From Fimbriimonadaceae bacterium (lineage in GTDB: Bacteria > Armatimonadota > Fimbriimonadia > Fimbriimonadales > Fimbriimonadaceae), in the NCBI GenBank assembly GCA_019454125.1, contig CP075365.1:2474218-2538217 (forward strand): DNA of 64,000 nt. The letters are read 5' to 3'. Made by a program: the position numbers and the translations under genes. The notes under the pieces were generated by a model. It searched no databases, was not told the origin of the DNA, and was given only the letters and a program-made list of their open reading frames with translations. Shown piece after piece: positions 34,513-42,690 of the stretch (position 1 is the stretch's first letter; the number at the start of each line of letters is the position of its first letter).

Positions 34513-36048
34513 ATGGCCTTCGAGCAGCACGACTTCCTCGTCGTAGGGAGTGGACTCGCCGGACTCACCTTTGCCCTTCGCGCCAGCGAGCACGGCCGCG
34601 TCTGCGTCCTCACCAAAGCCGCGCTGACCGAGTCCAACACCAACTATGCCCAAGGGGGCATCGCCGCTGCGATCGGCGAGAGCGACGACTGGCAGCTGCA
34701 CGAGGAAGACACTCTCGTCGCGGGCGCCGGGCTGTGCGACGTCGAAGCCGTACGCTTCCTCGTGCGCCAGGCGCCGGCCGAAATCGAATGGCTGAGGTCG
34801 CTCGGCGCCCGCTTCGACCTGAGCCTCGGCCGAGAAGGCGGCCACAGCCGCAACCGCATCGTCCACCATGCCGACCGCACGGGTTGGGAAGTCGAACGCG
34901 CCGTCAGCGGGGCCGTCCGCGAGAACCCCAACATCACGTTCTTCGAGAACGCCTACGCCACGAACCTCCTCACTGCGAACGGCCGCGTCGTCGGCGTCCG
35001 CGCGGAGGTCGCCGACCTCGGCGCGCGCCATTTCCTGGGCCGGGCCGTCATGCTCGCGACCGGCGGTTGCGGCCGTCTCTACGCCCAGACCACGAACCCC
35101 AGGGTGGCCACCGCTGACGGCATCGGACTCGCCGACGGGGTCGGCGCCGAGATCCGCGACATGGAATTCATGCAGTTCCACCCCACCACGCTTCACCATG
35201 CCCAGGCAGGCGGCTTCTTGATCAGCGAGGCCGTCCGGGGAGCCGGCGGCACGCTGCGGAACCATCGCGGACGCCGCTTCATGTACGACTATGACAAGCG
35301 GCTGGAGCTCGCCCCCCGCGACGTCGTCGCCCGAGCGATCGAACGCGAAATGCAGCGGCTGGCCACGTGGTGCGTCTACCTCGACACGACCCATCTCGAC
35401 GCCGACCTCCTGGAACAGGAGTTCCCCACCATTTGGTCGACGCTTAGGAACTTGGGCATGGAGATGGAAAAAGACTGGATCCCGATCGTCCCGGCACAGC
35501 ACTATTCTTGCGGCGGAGTCGTGACAAACCTGAAGGGCCAGACCACATTGCCCGGGCTCTTCGCCGCCGGCGAGGTCGCACGAACGGGCGTCCACGGCGC
35601 GAACCGCCTCGCCAGCAACAGTCTGCTCGAAGCGATGGTCTTCTCCTCGGCCGCCGCGGCCGCGGCCAAGGACGAACCAGCACCGGGAACCCCCGCGACC
35701 CTGCCCCCGCCCCCCAAGTCTGTACTCGAGAACGACGCCGTCCGCATCCGCCACTCCCTCATGAATGCGATGTCCCAAGGCGTCGGCGTCTTCCGCACCA
35801 CCGCCGGGCTTCGGTCGGCCCAAGAGCGGGTCGCCGAACTCCGCGATGAGTACGAGAGCGCGAACGAGGCGCCTTTCTCTACCTACTCACTGGAAACTCT
35901 TAACCTTTTGGTTGCCGCGAGGTATGTCGTGGACGGGGCCATCCAGCGTAGGGAGAACGTCGGCCTCCACTACAACGCCGATTTTGACCAAACGGTCAGG
36001 GCCAGGCCGGAGCGACCGGCAACGGCCGCGCCCAAGGCTCGCGCGTAA
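34513..36048 (+). CDS. nadB: L-aspartate oxidase
   Basis: 511 residues, FAD flavoprotein making iminoaspartate for NAD synthesis (quinolinate pathway). The dinucleotide-binding start is FLVVGSGLAGLTFALRA (8-24), followed by TNYAQGGIAAAIG near 43-55, HHADRTGWEVERAV, ATGGCGRLYAQTTNP, EFMQFHPTTLHH near 220, and GVVTNLKGQTTLPGLFAAGEVARTGVHGANRLASNSLLE (in pieces, flavin closing). The C-terminal helical domain ends in an Ala/Arg-rich tail. nadA and nadC are not in the window. The 3' end overlaps the minus-strand secreted protein gene by 53 bases. Confidence 0.96.
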   Translation: MAFEQHDFLVVGSGLAGLTFALRASEHGRVCVLTKAALTESNTNYAQGGIAAAIGESDDWQLHEEDTLVAGAGLCDVEAVRFLVRQAPAEIEWLRSLGARFDLSLGREGGHSRNRIVHHADRTGWEVERAVSGAVRENPNITFFENAYATNLLTANGRVVGVRAEVADLGARHFLGRAVMLATGGCGRLYAQTTNPRVATADGIGLADGVGAEIRDMEFMQFHPTTLHHAQAGGFLISEAVRGAGGTLRNHRGRRFMYDYDKRLELAPRDVVARAIEREMQRLATWCVYLDTTHLDADLLEQEFPTIWSTLRNLGMEMEKDWIPIVPAQHYSCGGVVTNLKGQTTLPGLFAAGEVARTGVHGANRLASNSLLEAMVFSSAAAAAAKDEPAPGTPATLPPPPKSVLENDAVRIRHSLMNAMSQGVGVFRTTAGLRSAQERVAELRDEYESANEAPFSTYSLETLNLLVAARYVVDGAIQRRENVGLHYNADFDQTVRARPERPATAAPKARA

Positions 36049-37744
36049 GCCTGGCGCGGCAGATGCCAGGGCCAAGCGGCACGTAGGTCACCTTCGCCTC
36101 GCCGAAAGCCTGCTCGACCTGGAGCGATCTCAGGTTTTCCAAAGGCTCCAAGCGAAAGTCGCTGTCCGAGGCGAACCGGAGTTCGGGATCGACGCCTCCA
36201 TAGTGCGCCCATCGCAGCTCACGCCCTGTCTCGTCGGCAGTCACCGAATGGTTGGAGAGGAGCCTAAGCGGTGACTGGGCGAGATCCGGCCCGTCCTTTC
36301 GCAAGAGACCGGTTCCCAGCGCCATCCACCTGAACCAGGGCTCGATCACGGTCTCCGGCGGCAAGCCCACTCGGCGCGCAAAGGCGGGAAAGGCGAGCCC
36401 CGCGTAAGTCCCCGCCGTCAGTTGGCCGGCCAGGGCCCGATCCGCGCTCGAGCCTCGGACGAACGCGGCCAGGGCGACCAGCTCGGCCGACCGCGCACCC
36501 GCCGCCAGGTCGTCGACCGGGATTCTCCAGGTGAGCGGGTCCACCGCGTCCGTGAGCGCCGCGAGCAGGGGGTTCGCTATCGGCTCTGACCTGGGCAGCG
36601 CGAGGGCCTCGGCCAAGAGCGCCTGTTCGGCGGCTGCTTCGAGGCCCTCGCCGCCCCAATTGAAAGGCAGCTTCGCCCCGCTCGGTCCCGCGGAGTAAGT
36701 CTTAGCGGCGGCAAGGTACCGGCGCCGTGCGGCCGAGGCCGCTTCGCGGGTTTCCAGGGTGGATGACGCGACCAGGCACCGCGCAGCCAGACCCGGGATC
36801 GAAACAGATTCCGGCTGGGCGAGCGTGTCCAGGTTGCCGCGCGCGACGGGCCGTCCCCGCGCGAAGAGCGGGACGGGAAACTCCACCGCAAGCTTGGGCT
36901 CCCCCGTGACGTAAAGCGGACCTTCGGAGGTCGGTGCGCCAAGGTCGGCCACAGAAGAGGCCACCCGCAAGGCATAACCGCCCGCCTTGCCCAAGACCAC
37001 TGCGGGAGGCACGACGGCCCCCTGCCGGTCATACCGCCAGACCACGCGGATCCCGGCGGCAGTCTCTTGGTAGTCGGTGGAGACCAGGTGGGGCTCGGGC
37101 GCTGCCATCACCATCGCCGCGGGTGCCAGCGCCTTCAGCACCCGCCCCAGCCCGCTTGCCGAGGGCGTGGCATGCCCGACCGCCCCGAGGGGGAGTCCGA
37201 CCCGCACCCAGCCCTGGAATCCGCCCGTGGAGCGGATTTGCCAATTGCCAGGCCGCCCCTCACAGACCCAGCCTGCCTCCGCTTCTTCCGCGATCAGCAC
37301 CACCGGCGGCTGGTTGTCCGTAAAGGTAACAGCGATCCACCGCACTTGCGGGGTCGGCACCGAAGTGCCAAACGTGGCCTCGGGCGTAGAGAGGTAAGGC
37401 GCGGAGTTCGAGGTCACCCGGAATCGCGCGGCTCCCGGGAAGAACACGGCCCATCCAGGGGCGTCCAGGTTCACGCGCACGGCGGTCGGAGCACCGCTGC
37501 CGCCCTCCAAGCGGTAGAAGCCGGTCCGGCCCTTTGCGAGCGAAAGCGAAAGCGACTTCGGGGCTGGCGACCAGCGGAACTTGTCCGCGGCCGGATGGTC
37601 GGCTTGGAAGCCCTCCGCGTCGATCTTGAACCCTGCGACCACGGGGTCGCGCCCCGGCACGAACCGCCCGGTCGGCTGGCCGATCGAAAGGGAGCAGAGC
37701 GCCCCCACGACCAGGCTAGTTAAAGCTCGTTCCCAGGATTTCAA
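35996..37744 (-). CDS. Unrecognised secreted protein, last gene of the surface locus
   Basis: 582 residues from a TTG at 37744, which lies inside the end of the upstream gene (29-base overlap). The start gives a signal peptide (MKSWERALTSLVVGALCSLSIG). The mature part begins with beta-rich segments (TGFYRLEGGSGAPTAVRVN, then GWAVFFPGAARFRVTSNSAP), which resemble carbohydrate-binding or glycosidase folds without a clear motif. The middle is helical (REAASAARRRYLAAAKTY) and the end again beta-rich. No catalytic motif could be named. The coupling to the barrel gene suggests a surface or periplasmic partner. The last 53 bases overlap nadB tail to tail. Confidence 0.7.
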   Translation of the reverse strand: MKSWERALTSLVVGALCSLSIGQPTGRFVPGRDPVVAGFKIDAEGFQADHPAADKFRWSPAPKSLSLSLAKGRTGFYRLEGGSGAPTAVRVNLDAPGWAVFFPGAARFRVTSNSAPYLSTPEATFGTSVPTPQVRWIAVTFTDNQPPVVLIAEEAEAGWVCEGRPGNWQIRSTGGFQGWVRVGLPLGAVGHATPSASGLGRVLKALAPAAMVMAAPEPHLVSTDYQETAAGIRVVWRYDRQGAVVPPAVVLGKAGGYALRVASSVADLGAPTSEGPLYVTGEPKLAVEFPVPLFARGRPVARGNLDTLAQPESVSIPGLAARCLVASSTLETREAASAARRRYLAAAKTYSAGPSGAKLPFNWGGEGLEAAAEQALLAEALALPRSEPIANPLLAALTDAVDPLTWRIPVDDLAAGARSAELVALAAFVRGSSADRALAGQLTAGTYAGLAFPAFARRVGLPPETVIEPWFRWMALGTGLLRKDGPDLAQSPLRLLSNHSVTADETGRELRWAHYGGVDPELRFASDSDFRLEPLENLRSLQVEQAFGEAKVTYVPLGPGICRARLTREPWARPLPVAPAWP

Positions 37745-39731
37745 GGCCCAACCTTCGGGTGCGGGTCGAGTAGCTGAAGCCGATCTCGCGGAACCCCAGG
37801 CGATAGCCAATGATGAAGGTCTGCTCTAGGAAGGAATCGGCCTGGAAGCGGTCGGAGTAGAAGCCGTAGCTGAGCCGCCAAATGGGGCTGAACCGATAGT
37901 CGAAGTTCGCGCTAAGATTGGTGCGGTCCGCATCGAGGCTCTGGCCCGCGAACCCGCGCAACGAGGTCCTTCCTGAGGAGAACGTCGCCTCCGTGGTCAA
38001 CCGGTGGCTCCCCAAGATCGACTCTGTGAAACCATCGCGCACGTACTCATAGGTGCTCTGCACGAAGAGCCCCTCCATCGGGGTCGTGGACAGCGATAGC
38101 GTCGCCTGTTGCGAGAACGCGCTCCCATTGCCGTTCCCCAACTGCCGGGCGAGGTTATAGCTCGCCATGAGCGTTCCGGAGCGACCGATGTTGAAGGGCT
38201 TTGAATCCATGCGCATACGCAAGTCCACGCCCTGCTGGCTGATCGGCACCGCCCCCTGGATGCGCCTCTCCTGCGCAGTGACCCCGAGGGACACCGTGGC
38301 GGGAAGGTTGCCGAGCTTCGCCGGCTGCTGTTCGATGCTGGCCAGGGCCGAGTCGCTGATGTAGCGGTATCCGCTCAGCGTCCGGCCGTGCTCATAGCTC
38401 AGGTTGAGCCTGTAATGGCCGAGCTGCCGGTTATAGCTGGTGTTCGCATAAAGGCTGCGGTGGGCGGGGAGGTTCACTTGCGCAGTGAACTGCGAACGGG
38501 CGTCCGGCTGCCAATAATGGCGCACGTTCGCGCCCCAGTCGTCGCGGCCGATGCCGGAGACGACGAGTCCGCCGTCACTGCTGGCCCCCTGGTTCCAAGC
38601 GTGCTCAAAGTCCATGAACATGCCTCCCGCGGCACCCAGCCCCGAGGTGAGCCGGTTGCCATAGCGGAACCGGAGCAGGCTCGTCCGCCCCGGCTCCAGC
38701 GACAAGTAGTGCGGGTAGTTCACGGCCACCGAGCTGTTCGAGACGTTGAAGAACTGCTCCGTCAAGATCGGGCTGGAGTTGTTCGCGTCGAGCTCGAAGA
38801 GCGGGACCGACATGATGCTGCGGTCTCCGACGTGGAGACTCGCCCGGTGGAACTGGATCGCCCGGTTCGGGAAGACGACGGCCTTTCGCGCCTGGACCAG
38901 GGACGGCGCCATGTCAAGGTCCGTGAACTTCATACCGCTGAGGTCGAGGTCGCCCCGGTGGCGCGAGAAGCCGGACGACGCGATGTCCTGTGCAACGAGC
39001 TCGCGCGTCCGACCCACCGTCGGGACGATCCCGGAGGCCGTCGGCACAGCCTTCACTTGGACCGATTCCTGGTCGATCAGGCCCAGCCCCTTGCGCTGAT
39101 AAAGGTGCACGAGCACTTCCCGGAAGCGCTGCCTGTGAGACCCGATCTTGACGACCGCCCCCCGTGCGCGCACGTCCCCGTTTGAGACGCTGAGCTGGAG
39201 GTGGTCGGCCACGATCTCGATCTCGCGGTAGCGGAGCTCGGCCGGGTGTTCGCCGCCCTCCGCCTCCATGAGCCGCTCTTGCGTGCTATAGCGGAGCCGA
39301 CCGTCGGAGGCGACCTCGATAAACTCCTTGGCCGAGCTGAGGATCGAGGGGTCGCTTACGAACTCGACTTCGATGGAGGCCTGGGCGCTCAGGCTTGGTG
39401 CAGAAGCGCGGACCTTCGCGGTGCCGGCGGTGCCGGGCGCAGTGAGCGCGATTCGGGCGAAGCCGTCCGTCGTCTCGATCACGCTTCGGGCTCGGAACTG
39501 CCCCCGGTCGGTCTCAAAGACCACGGTCGTCCCGTTCCGGGCCAACCGGCCGTTTTGGTCGCGGACTTCGGCCGTGAGGGTGACGGTGCTGTTGCCGTCA
39601 GCCACGGCCATGGCCGGGAAGGCCTTGAGTTCGACCGTGCCGCGCTGGGCCAAAGCGGGGAGGGCTCCAAGCAAGACCGCCCCTATCGCGACGAGCTGTC
39701 GGAGAGAGGGGCGGATGTGCATCTTGAGCAC
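37716..39731 (-). CDS. Invasin-type Ig domain fused to an LptA/LptD-like outer-membrane barrel
   Basis: 671 residues. A signal peptide (about 9-28, LRQLVAIGAVLLGALPALAQ) is followed by a Big_1-type Ig domain (30-125: TVTLTAEVRDQNGRLARNGT, TVVFETDRGQF, GFARIALTAPGTAGTAKVRA). Then comes an OstA/LptA-like stretch (ELRYREIEIVADHLQLSVSN, GDVRARGAVVKIGSHRQRF) at about 165-215. The remaining 400 residues alternate hydrophobic and polar strands with aromatic belts (YANTSYNRQLGHYRLNLSYEHG, LSYGFYSDRF), as in outer-membrane barrels, ending IGFSYSTRTRRLGLEILGTSFN in pieces. The design resembles LPS-assembly protein LptD with an added Ig module. Judgement is by pattern only; length is short of classical LptD. 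Confidence 0.68.
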   Translation of the reverse strand: MLKMHIRPSLRQLVAIGAVLLGALPALAQRGTVELKAFPAMAVADGNSTVTLTAEVRDQNGRLARNGTTVVFETDRGQFRARSVIETTDGFARIALTAPGTAGTAKVRASAPSLSAQASIEVEFVSDPSILSSAKEFIEVASDGRLRYSTQERLMEAEGGEHPAELRYREIEIVADHLQLSVSNGDVRARGAVVKIGSHRQRFREVLVHLYQRKGLGLIDQESVQVKAVPTASGIVPTVGRTRELVAQDIASSGFSRHRGDLDLSGMKFTDLDMAPSLVQARKAVVFPNRAIQFHRASLHVGDRSIMSVPLFELDANNSSPILTEQFFNVSNSSVAVNYPHYLSLEPGRTSLLRFRYGNRLTSGLGAAGGMFMDFEHAWNQGASSDGGLVVSGIGRDDWGANVRHYWQPDARSQFTAQVNLPAHRSLYANTSYNRQLGHYRLNLSYEHGRTLSGYRYISDSALASIEQQPAKLGNLPATVSLGVTAQERRIQGAVPISQQGVDLRMRMDSKPFNIGRSGTLMASYNLARQLGNGNGSAFSQQATLSLSTTPMEGLFVQSTYEYVRDGFTESILGSHRLTTEATFSSGRTSLRGFAGQSLDADRTNLSANFDYRFSPIWRLSYGFYSDRFQADSFLEQTFIIGYRLGFREIGFSYSTRTRRLGLEILGTSFN

Positions 39732-39777
39732 CGGCCCCGCCCCCGGCGCACTCGGCGCAGGGGGCGGGACGCGACGG

Positions 39778-42618
39778 TCACCTCACGACGTTCACGGGGA
39801 CGATCTTTCGCACCCGCTCGCCGTTCGGGGTCTCTGCCAGGATCTCGACTCGGTACACGCCCGGGGCGACCGCTCGGTCGGCCTTGTCGCGCATGGCCCA
39901 GGAGACAGAGTTCTGGCCCGCGTTGTCGGCCCGGCCCCGCGTGATCGTGAAGACCTCCTTGCCCGTGTTCGAAAGAACGCGGACGGAGACGAGGGCGTCA
40001 GCCGAGAGGGCATAGGTCACTGAGATCGGAGCGGTCAGCCCGCGGCCAGGCCGCGAGACAACGACGTTGCCGATGACGGGTCGCGCAGACCCGCCCGGCT
40101 CCATGATGAGCTTGAGCGTCCTCGTGCCGGACTCGGCCATGCGGAACGTGTAGCCCGAGGTGGCCCTGAGGTCTCGCGTCTCCTTTGTCGCCGGGTCTTC
40201 CAGGCGGAACCGCATATTGCGCGGCACCGAGGGGAGGTTCGGCCACGTGACCGTGACTTCTCCAGGCTCGTTCGCCTTGACCTTCACCGTCCACTCCTTA
40301 CGCGCGCCAGAGTTGCTCACGGCAGTGGCGAACCGGGTTTCCTTGCCCGCCTTCTGGTCCTCGACGTAGAGCTCGACGTTCTGTTGCGGCGCGGCCGGCG
40401 GCTTCAGGATCGCGGCTTGTTCGGCCCTCTTCGCGTCCGGCATCACGCCGACATAGTTGCGGCTGTCGATGCCCTTGGCCGTGCGGGCCGAGAGTTGGAG
40501 CCGCCATTCGCGGTCGGTCTGCTTCCAAACCTTGTCGACCGTCTGCCTTGAATTGTCCAGGCCCTCGATGAAGACCGGTGGCACGATGATCGTCCCAGGC
40601 TTGAAGGCTTGCCAGAAGACGAAGTATCCCGTGTGCGGCTTCAGCACATCGCCGACACCTTCGGTGAACACGTACTGGCCACCTCCCGGGAGCGATTCGT
40701 CGCGCTTCCAGTAGGCGAGGCTGGACTGGACGAAGCCAGAGCCCACCGCCTCGATCCACGGGATGCCGTCCTCGGGGGTGTCCTCAGCCACAACGAGGAG
40801 GTCGGTGATCGGCACTTCGTAGCTGTACGGGTTGCCGATCAGGTTCCAGCCTTGCTGGAGCCGAATCGTGAGGCCGCCCTGCGGAGCGTCGTTCGGCAAC
40901 AGGGCACCCTTCAACTCATAGAAGCTGAGGTCGTTCTTCGGAACGATCCAGTAGCCCGTCCCCCGCTCAACCGTAGAGGCAGGGATGTAGGCGTTCTGAA
41001 GAGTGTCCCAGCGATAGGCGACGAAGTCGACGCCCGACTGCAGGCCCAAGATCGACTCGAAGGAGGAGTCTTGGAACGAGTAGGGGATCGTGACAAGGTT
41101 CGCGCCAGCGGGCAGGTCCAGCTTCGGCGTAGCCGCGACCTTGACGATCGCCGTGAGCTCCTTCGCCGGGCCAGGGGTCGGGCTGACGGTGACTCGGACC
41201 GGCAGGTCGCCGAAGACCTTGCCGTCGGCCACGATGTTCCAGTCGACCGAACCGATCGCGTTCGAAGCGATGAGGTCGACCGTCTTCTGCTGCAGCTCGC
41301 CGTCGGCAAGCTTCAGACCGGTGGGCAGGAAGATGGTGAAGCGGACGTTGCGCAGGTCGACCTCTCGGTCAAGCGTGGCGTACTGGTTGTCCACGTAAGC
41401 CCGGAGGGTCAACGGGTTCGGCGAGAGCCCGTTCAGCCCGTTCGGGTCCGTCTGCAAGAGGCGCGGCGGGTCCAACAGGAACGCGTAGGGATCGCGGTAG
41501 TCGCCGACAGACCAGTTCGTCCGGATGTAGTGGACGATCTCGCGAACGGCGCCCGAGGGCGTTGCGCTAGTCGGGAACCGCTGGATATACGCCGTCTCGT
41601 TCAAGAAGATGTCGGCTTCCTCGGCCGGCGCCGGGTTGTTCGGGCTGTCCCCGAAAACGTTCAGGCGCATCTGGTTGCCCCAGAGGAGACCAGGGGAGGT
41701 GAAGGCGCCCTGGTTCCCGATGACGATGAGGTCGGCCGCGGTGGCGTCAGGGGTGGAAGACCCCGGAGTGTTCTCCACCCGAATCCCGTAAGGCTCCGCC
41801 TGGCCCCAAAGGAAATCGACGTGCGTGGGGAAGCGCGGGCTGCTCGAATCGTAGCGCCGCTCGTTGCGAACGGGCCGCCCCGTTGGCATCCGGATGAAGC
41901 CCAGGTAGCGGTCGTTGTTCGTGTCAAAGCCTTTGCGGAAGCCGCTCCGCGTGCTCAAGGCCGAATGGGCCTGGTTCGTGCCGTCGTACCGATCGCGCTG
42001 GCCGCCGCTCGTGCGCATCCCGACGTAACTGCCCCAGAGGAGGCCCAGGTCGAGGGACTCGGCCGAGAGGTTTCGAATCCGCCACTGGTTGCGGACTGCG
42101 TTGCCGATGACCTTCACCTGCAGTTGCACGTCCACGTCGCCGTCCGCCCAAGCGACGACCGCATACCTCTTGCTGGCGCCGACATATGCGCTGTAAAGCC
42201 CGCCGTCGCCAAAGAGCACGGAACTGGCATTCGTGTTGCCGCCCTTCAGAATCTTCGCGTAGGTGTAGTCGCCGACGGGGTCGTTGGGGGCGCCCATGGT
42301 GAGGGCCTGGAAGTTGTCGAAGTCTGTCTGAAGAGAACCTTCGCTGCCTACGTAATAGCCGAAGCGGCCTGAAGCGTCCAGCGTCCTGGCCGTCGGGGCA
42401 TAGCACGGGCCGTTCTGGCCACCGTAGGTGACGTTTCCGCTCAACCCGATCAGGGCGTGGATGAGATCGTTGCCGATGTCGTAGCGGCTGTAATCGTCAC
42501 TGTAGGGCTGTTCGTTCTCGGGGTCGATACACTCGTAGAACCACCCCGTTTGCGCTGTCGCTGCGCTTGCCGCGAGCGCCAGACCCAACCCCGCCATCGA
42601 TTTCCAAAACTTGCGCAT
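39778..42618 (-). CDS. Large secreted surface protein with two GWNL-type modules and a FlgD-like C-terminal Ig domain
   Basis: 946 residues from the ATG at 42618; the signal peptide is MRKFWKSMAGLGLALAASAATA. The first 450 residues form a large domain rich in Tyr, Asp and Gly (GGQNGPCYAPTARTLDASG, VAWADGDVDVQLQVKVIGN). Two related modules follow: ANLVTIPYSFQDSSFESILG...GTGYWIV near 510-580, and GWNLIGNPYSYEVPITDLLV...HTGYFVF near 600-680. Such pairs are known from secreted proteins of diderm bacteria. The end (about 860-946) is a FlgD-like Ig fold: SVRVLSNTGKEVFTI, SWAMRDKADRAVAPGVYRVE. This kind of C-terminus can act as a sorting signal in some phyla. Function unknown; probably an outer-surface or matrix protein. 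Confidence 0.75.
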   Translation of the reverse strand: MRKFWKSMAGLGLALAASAATAQTGWFYECIDPENEQPYSDDYSRYDIGNDLIHALIGLSGNVTYGGQNGPCYAPTARTLDASGRFGYYVGSEGSLQTDFDNFQALTMGAPNDPVGDYTYAKILKGGNTNASSVLFGDGGLYSAYVGASKRYAVVAWADGDVDVQLQVKVIGNAVRNQWRIRNLSAESLDLGLLWGSYVGMRTSGGQRDRYDGTNQAHSALSTRSGFRKGFDTNNDRYLGFIRMPTGRPVRNERRYDSSSPRFPTHVDFLWGQAEPYGIRVENTPGSSTPDATAADLIVIGNQGAFTSPGLLWGNQMRLNVFGDSPNNPAPAEEADIFLNETAYIQRFPTSATPSGAVREIVHYIRTNWSVGDYRDPYAFLLDPPRLLQTDPNGLNGLSPNPLTLRAYVDNQYATLDREVDLRNVRFTIFLPTGLKLADGELQQKTVDLIASNAIGSVDWNIVADGKVFGDLPVRVTVSPTPGPAKELTAIVKVAATPKLDLPAGANLVTIPYSFQDSSFESILGLQSGVDFVAYRWDTLQNAYIPASTVERGTGYWIVPKNDLSFYELKGALLPNDAPQGGLTIRLQQGWNLIGNPYSYEVPITDLLVVAEDTPEDGIPWIEAVGSGFVQSSLAYWKRDESLPGGGQYVFTEGVGDVLKPHTGYFVFWQAFKPGTIIVPPVFIEGLDNSRQTVDKVWKQTDREWRLQLSARTAKGIDSRNYVGVMPDAKRAEQAAILKPPAAPQQNVELYVEDQKAGKETRFATAVSNSGARKEWTVKVKANEPGEVTVTWPNLPSVPRNMRFRLEDPATKETRDLRATSGYTFRMAESGTRTLKLIMEPGGSARPVIGNVVVSRPGRGLTAPISVTYALSADALVSVRVLSNTGKEVFTITRGRADNAGQNSVSWAMRDKADRAVAPGVYRVEILAETPNGERVRKIVPVNVVR

Positions 42619-42690
42619 GTTTCTCTTCTTAGGTCCCTGCCCCTCCGAGGTCGTCGGAGGGGCCAACTCAGCTTTCGGACGATTCCCCGG

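Noticed and set aside
40609-42372. 587-codon plus-strand frame in the surface locus
   Set aside because: Antisense to the 946-residue protein that has a signal peptide and repeated modules; the plus frame shows neither.
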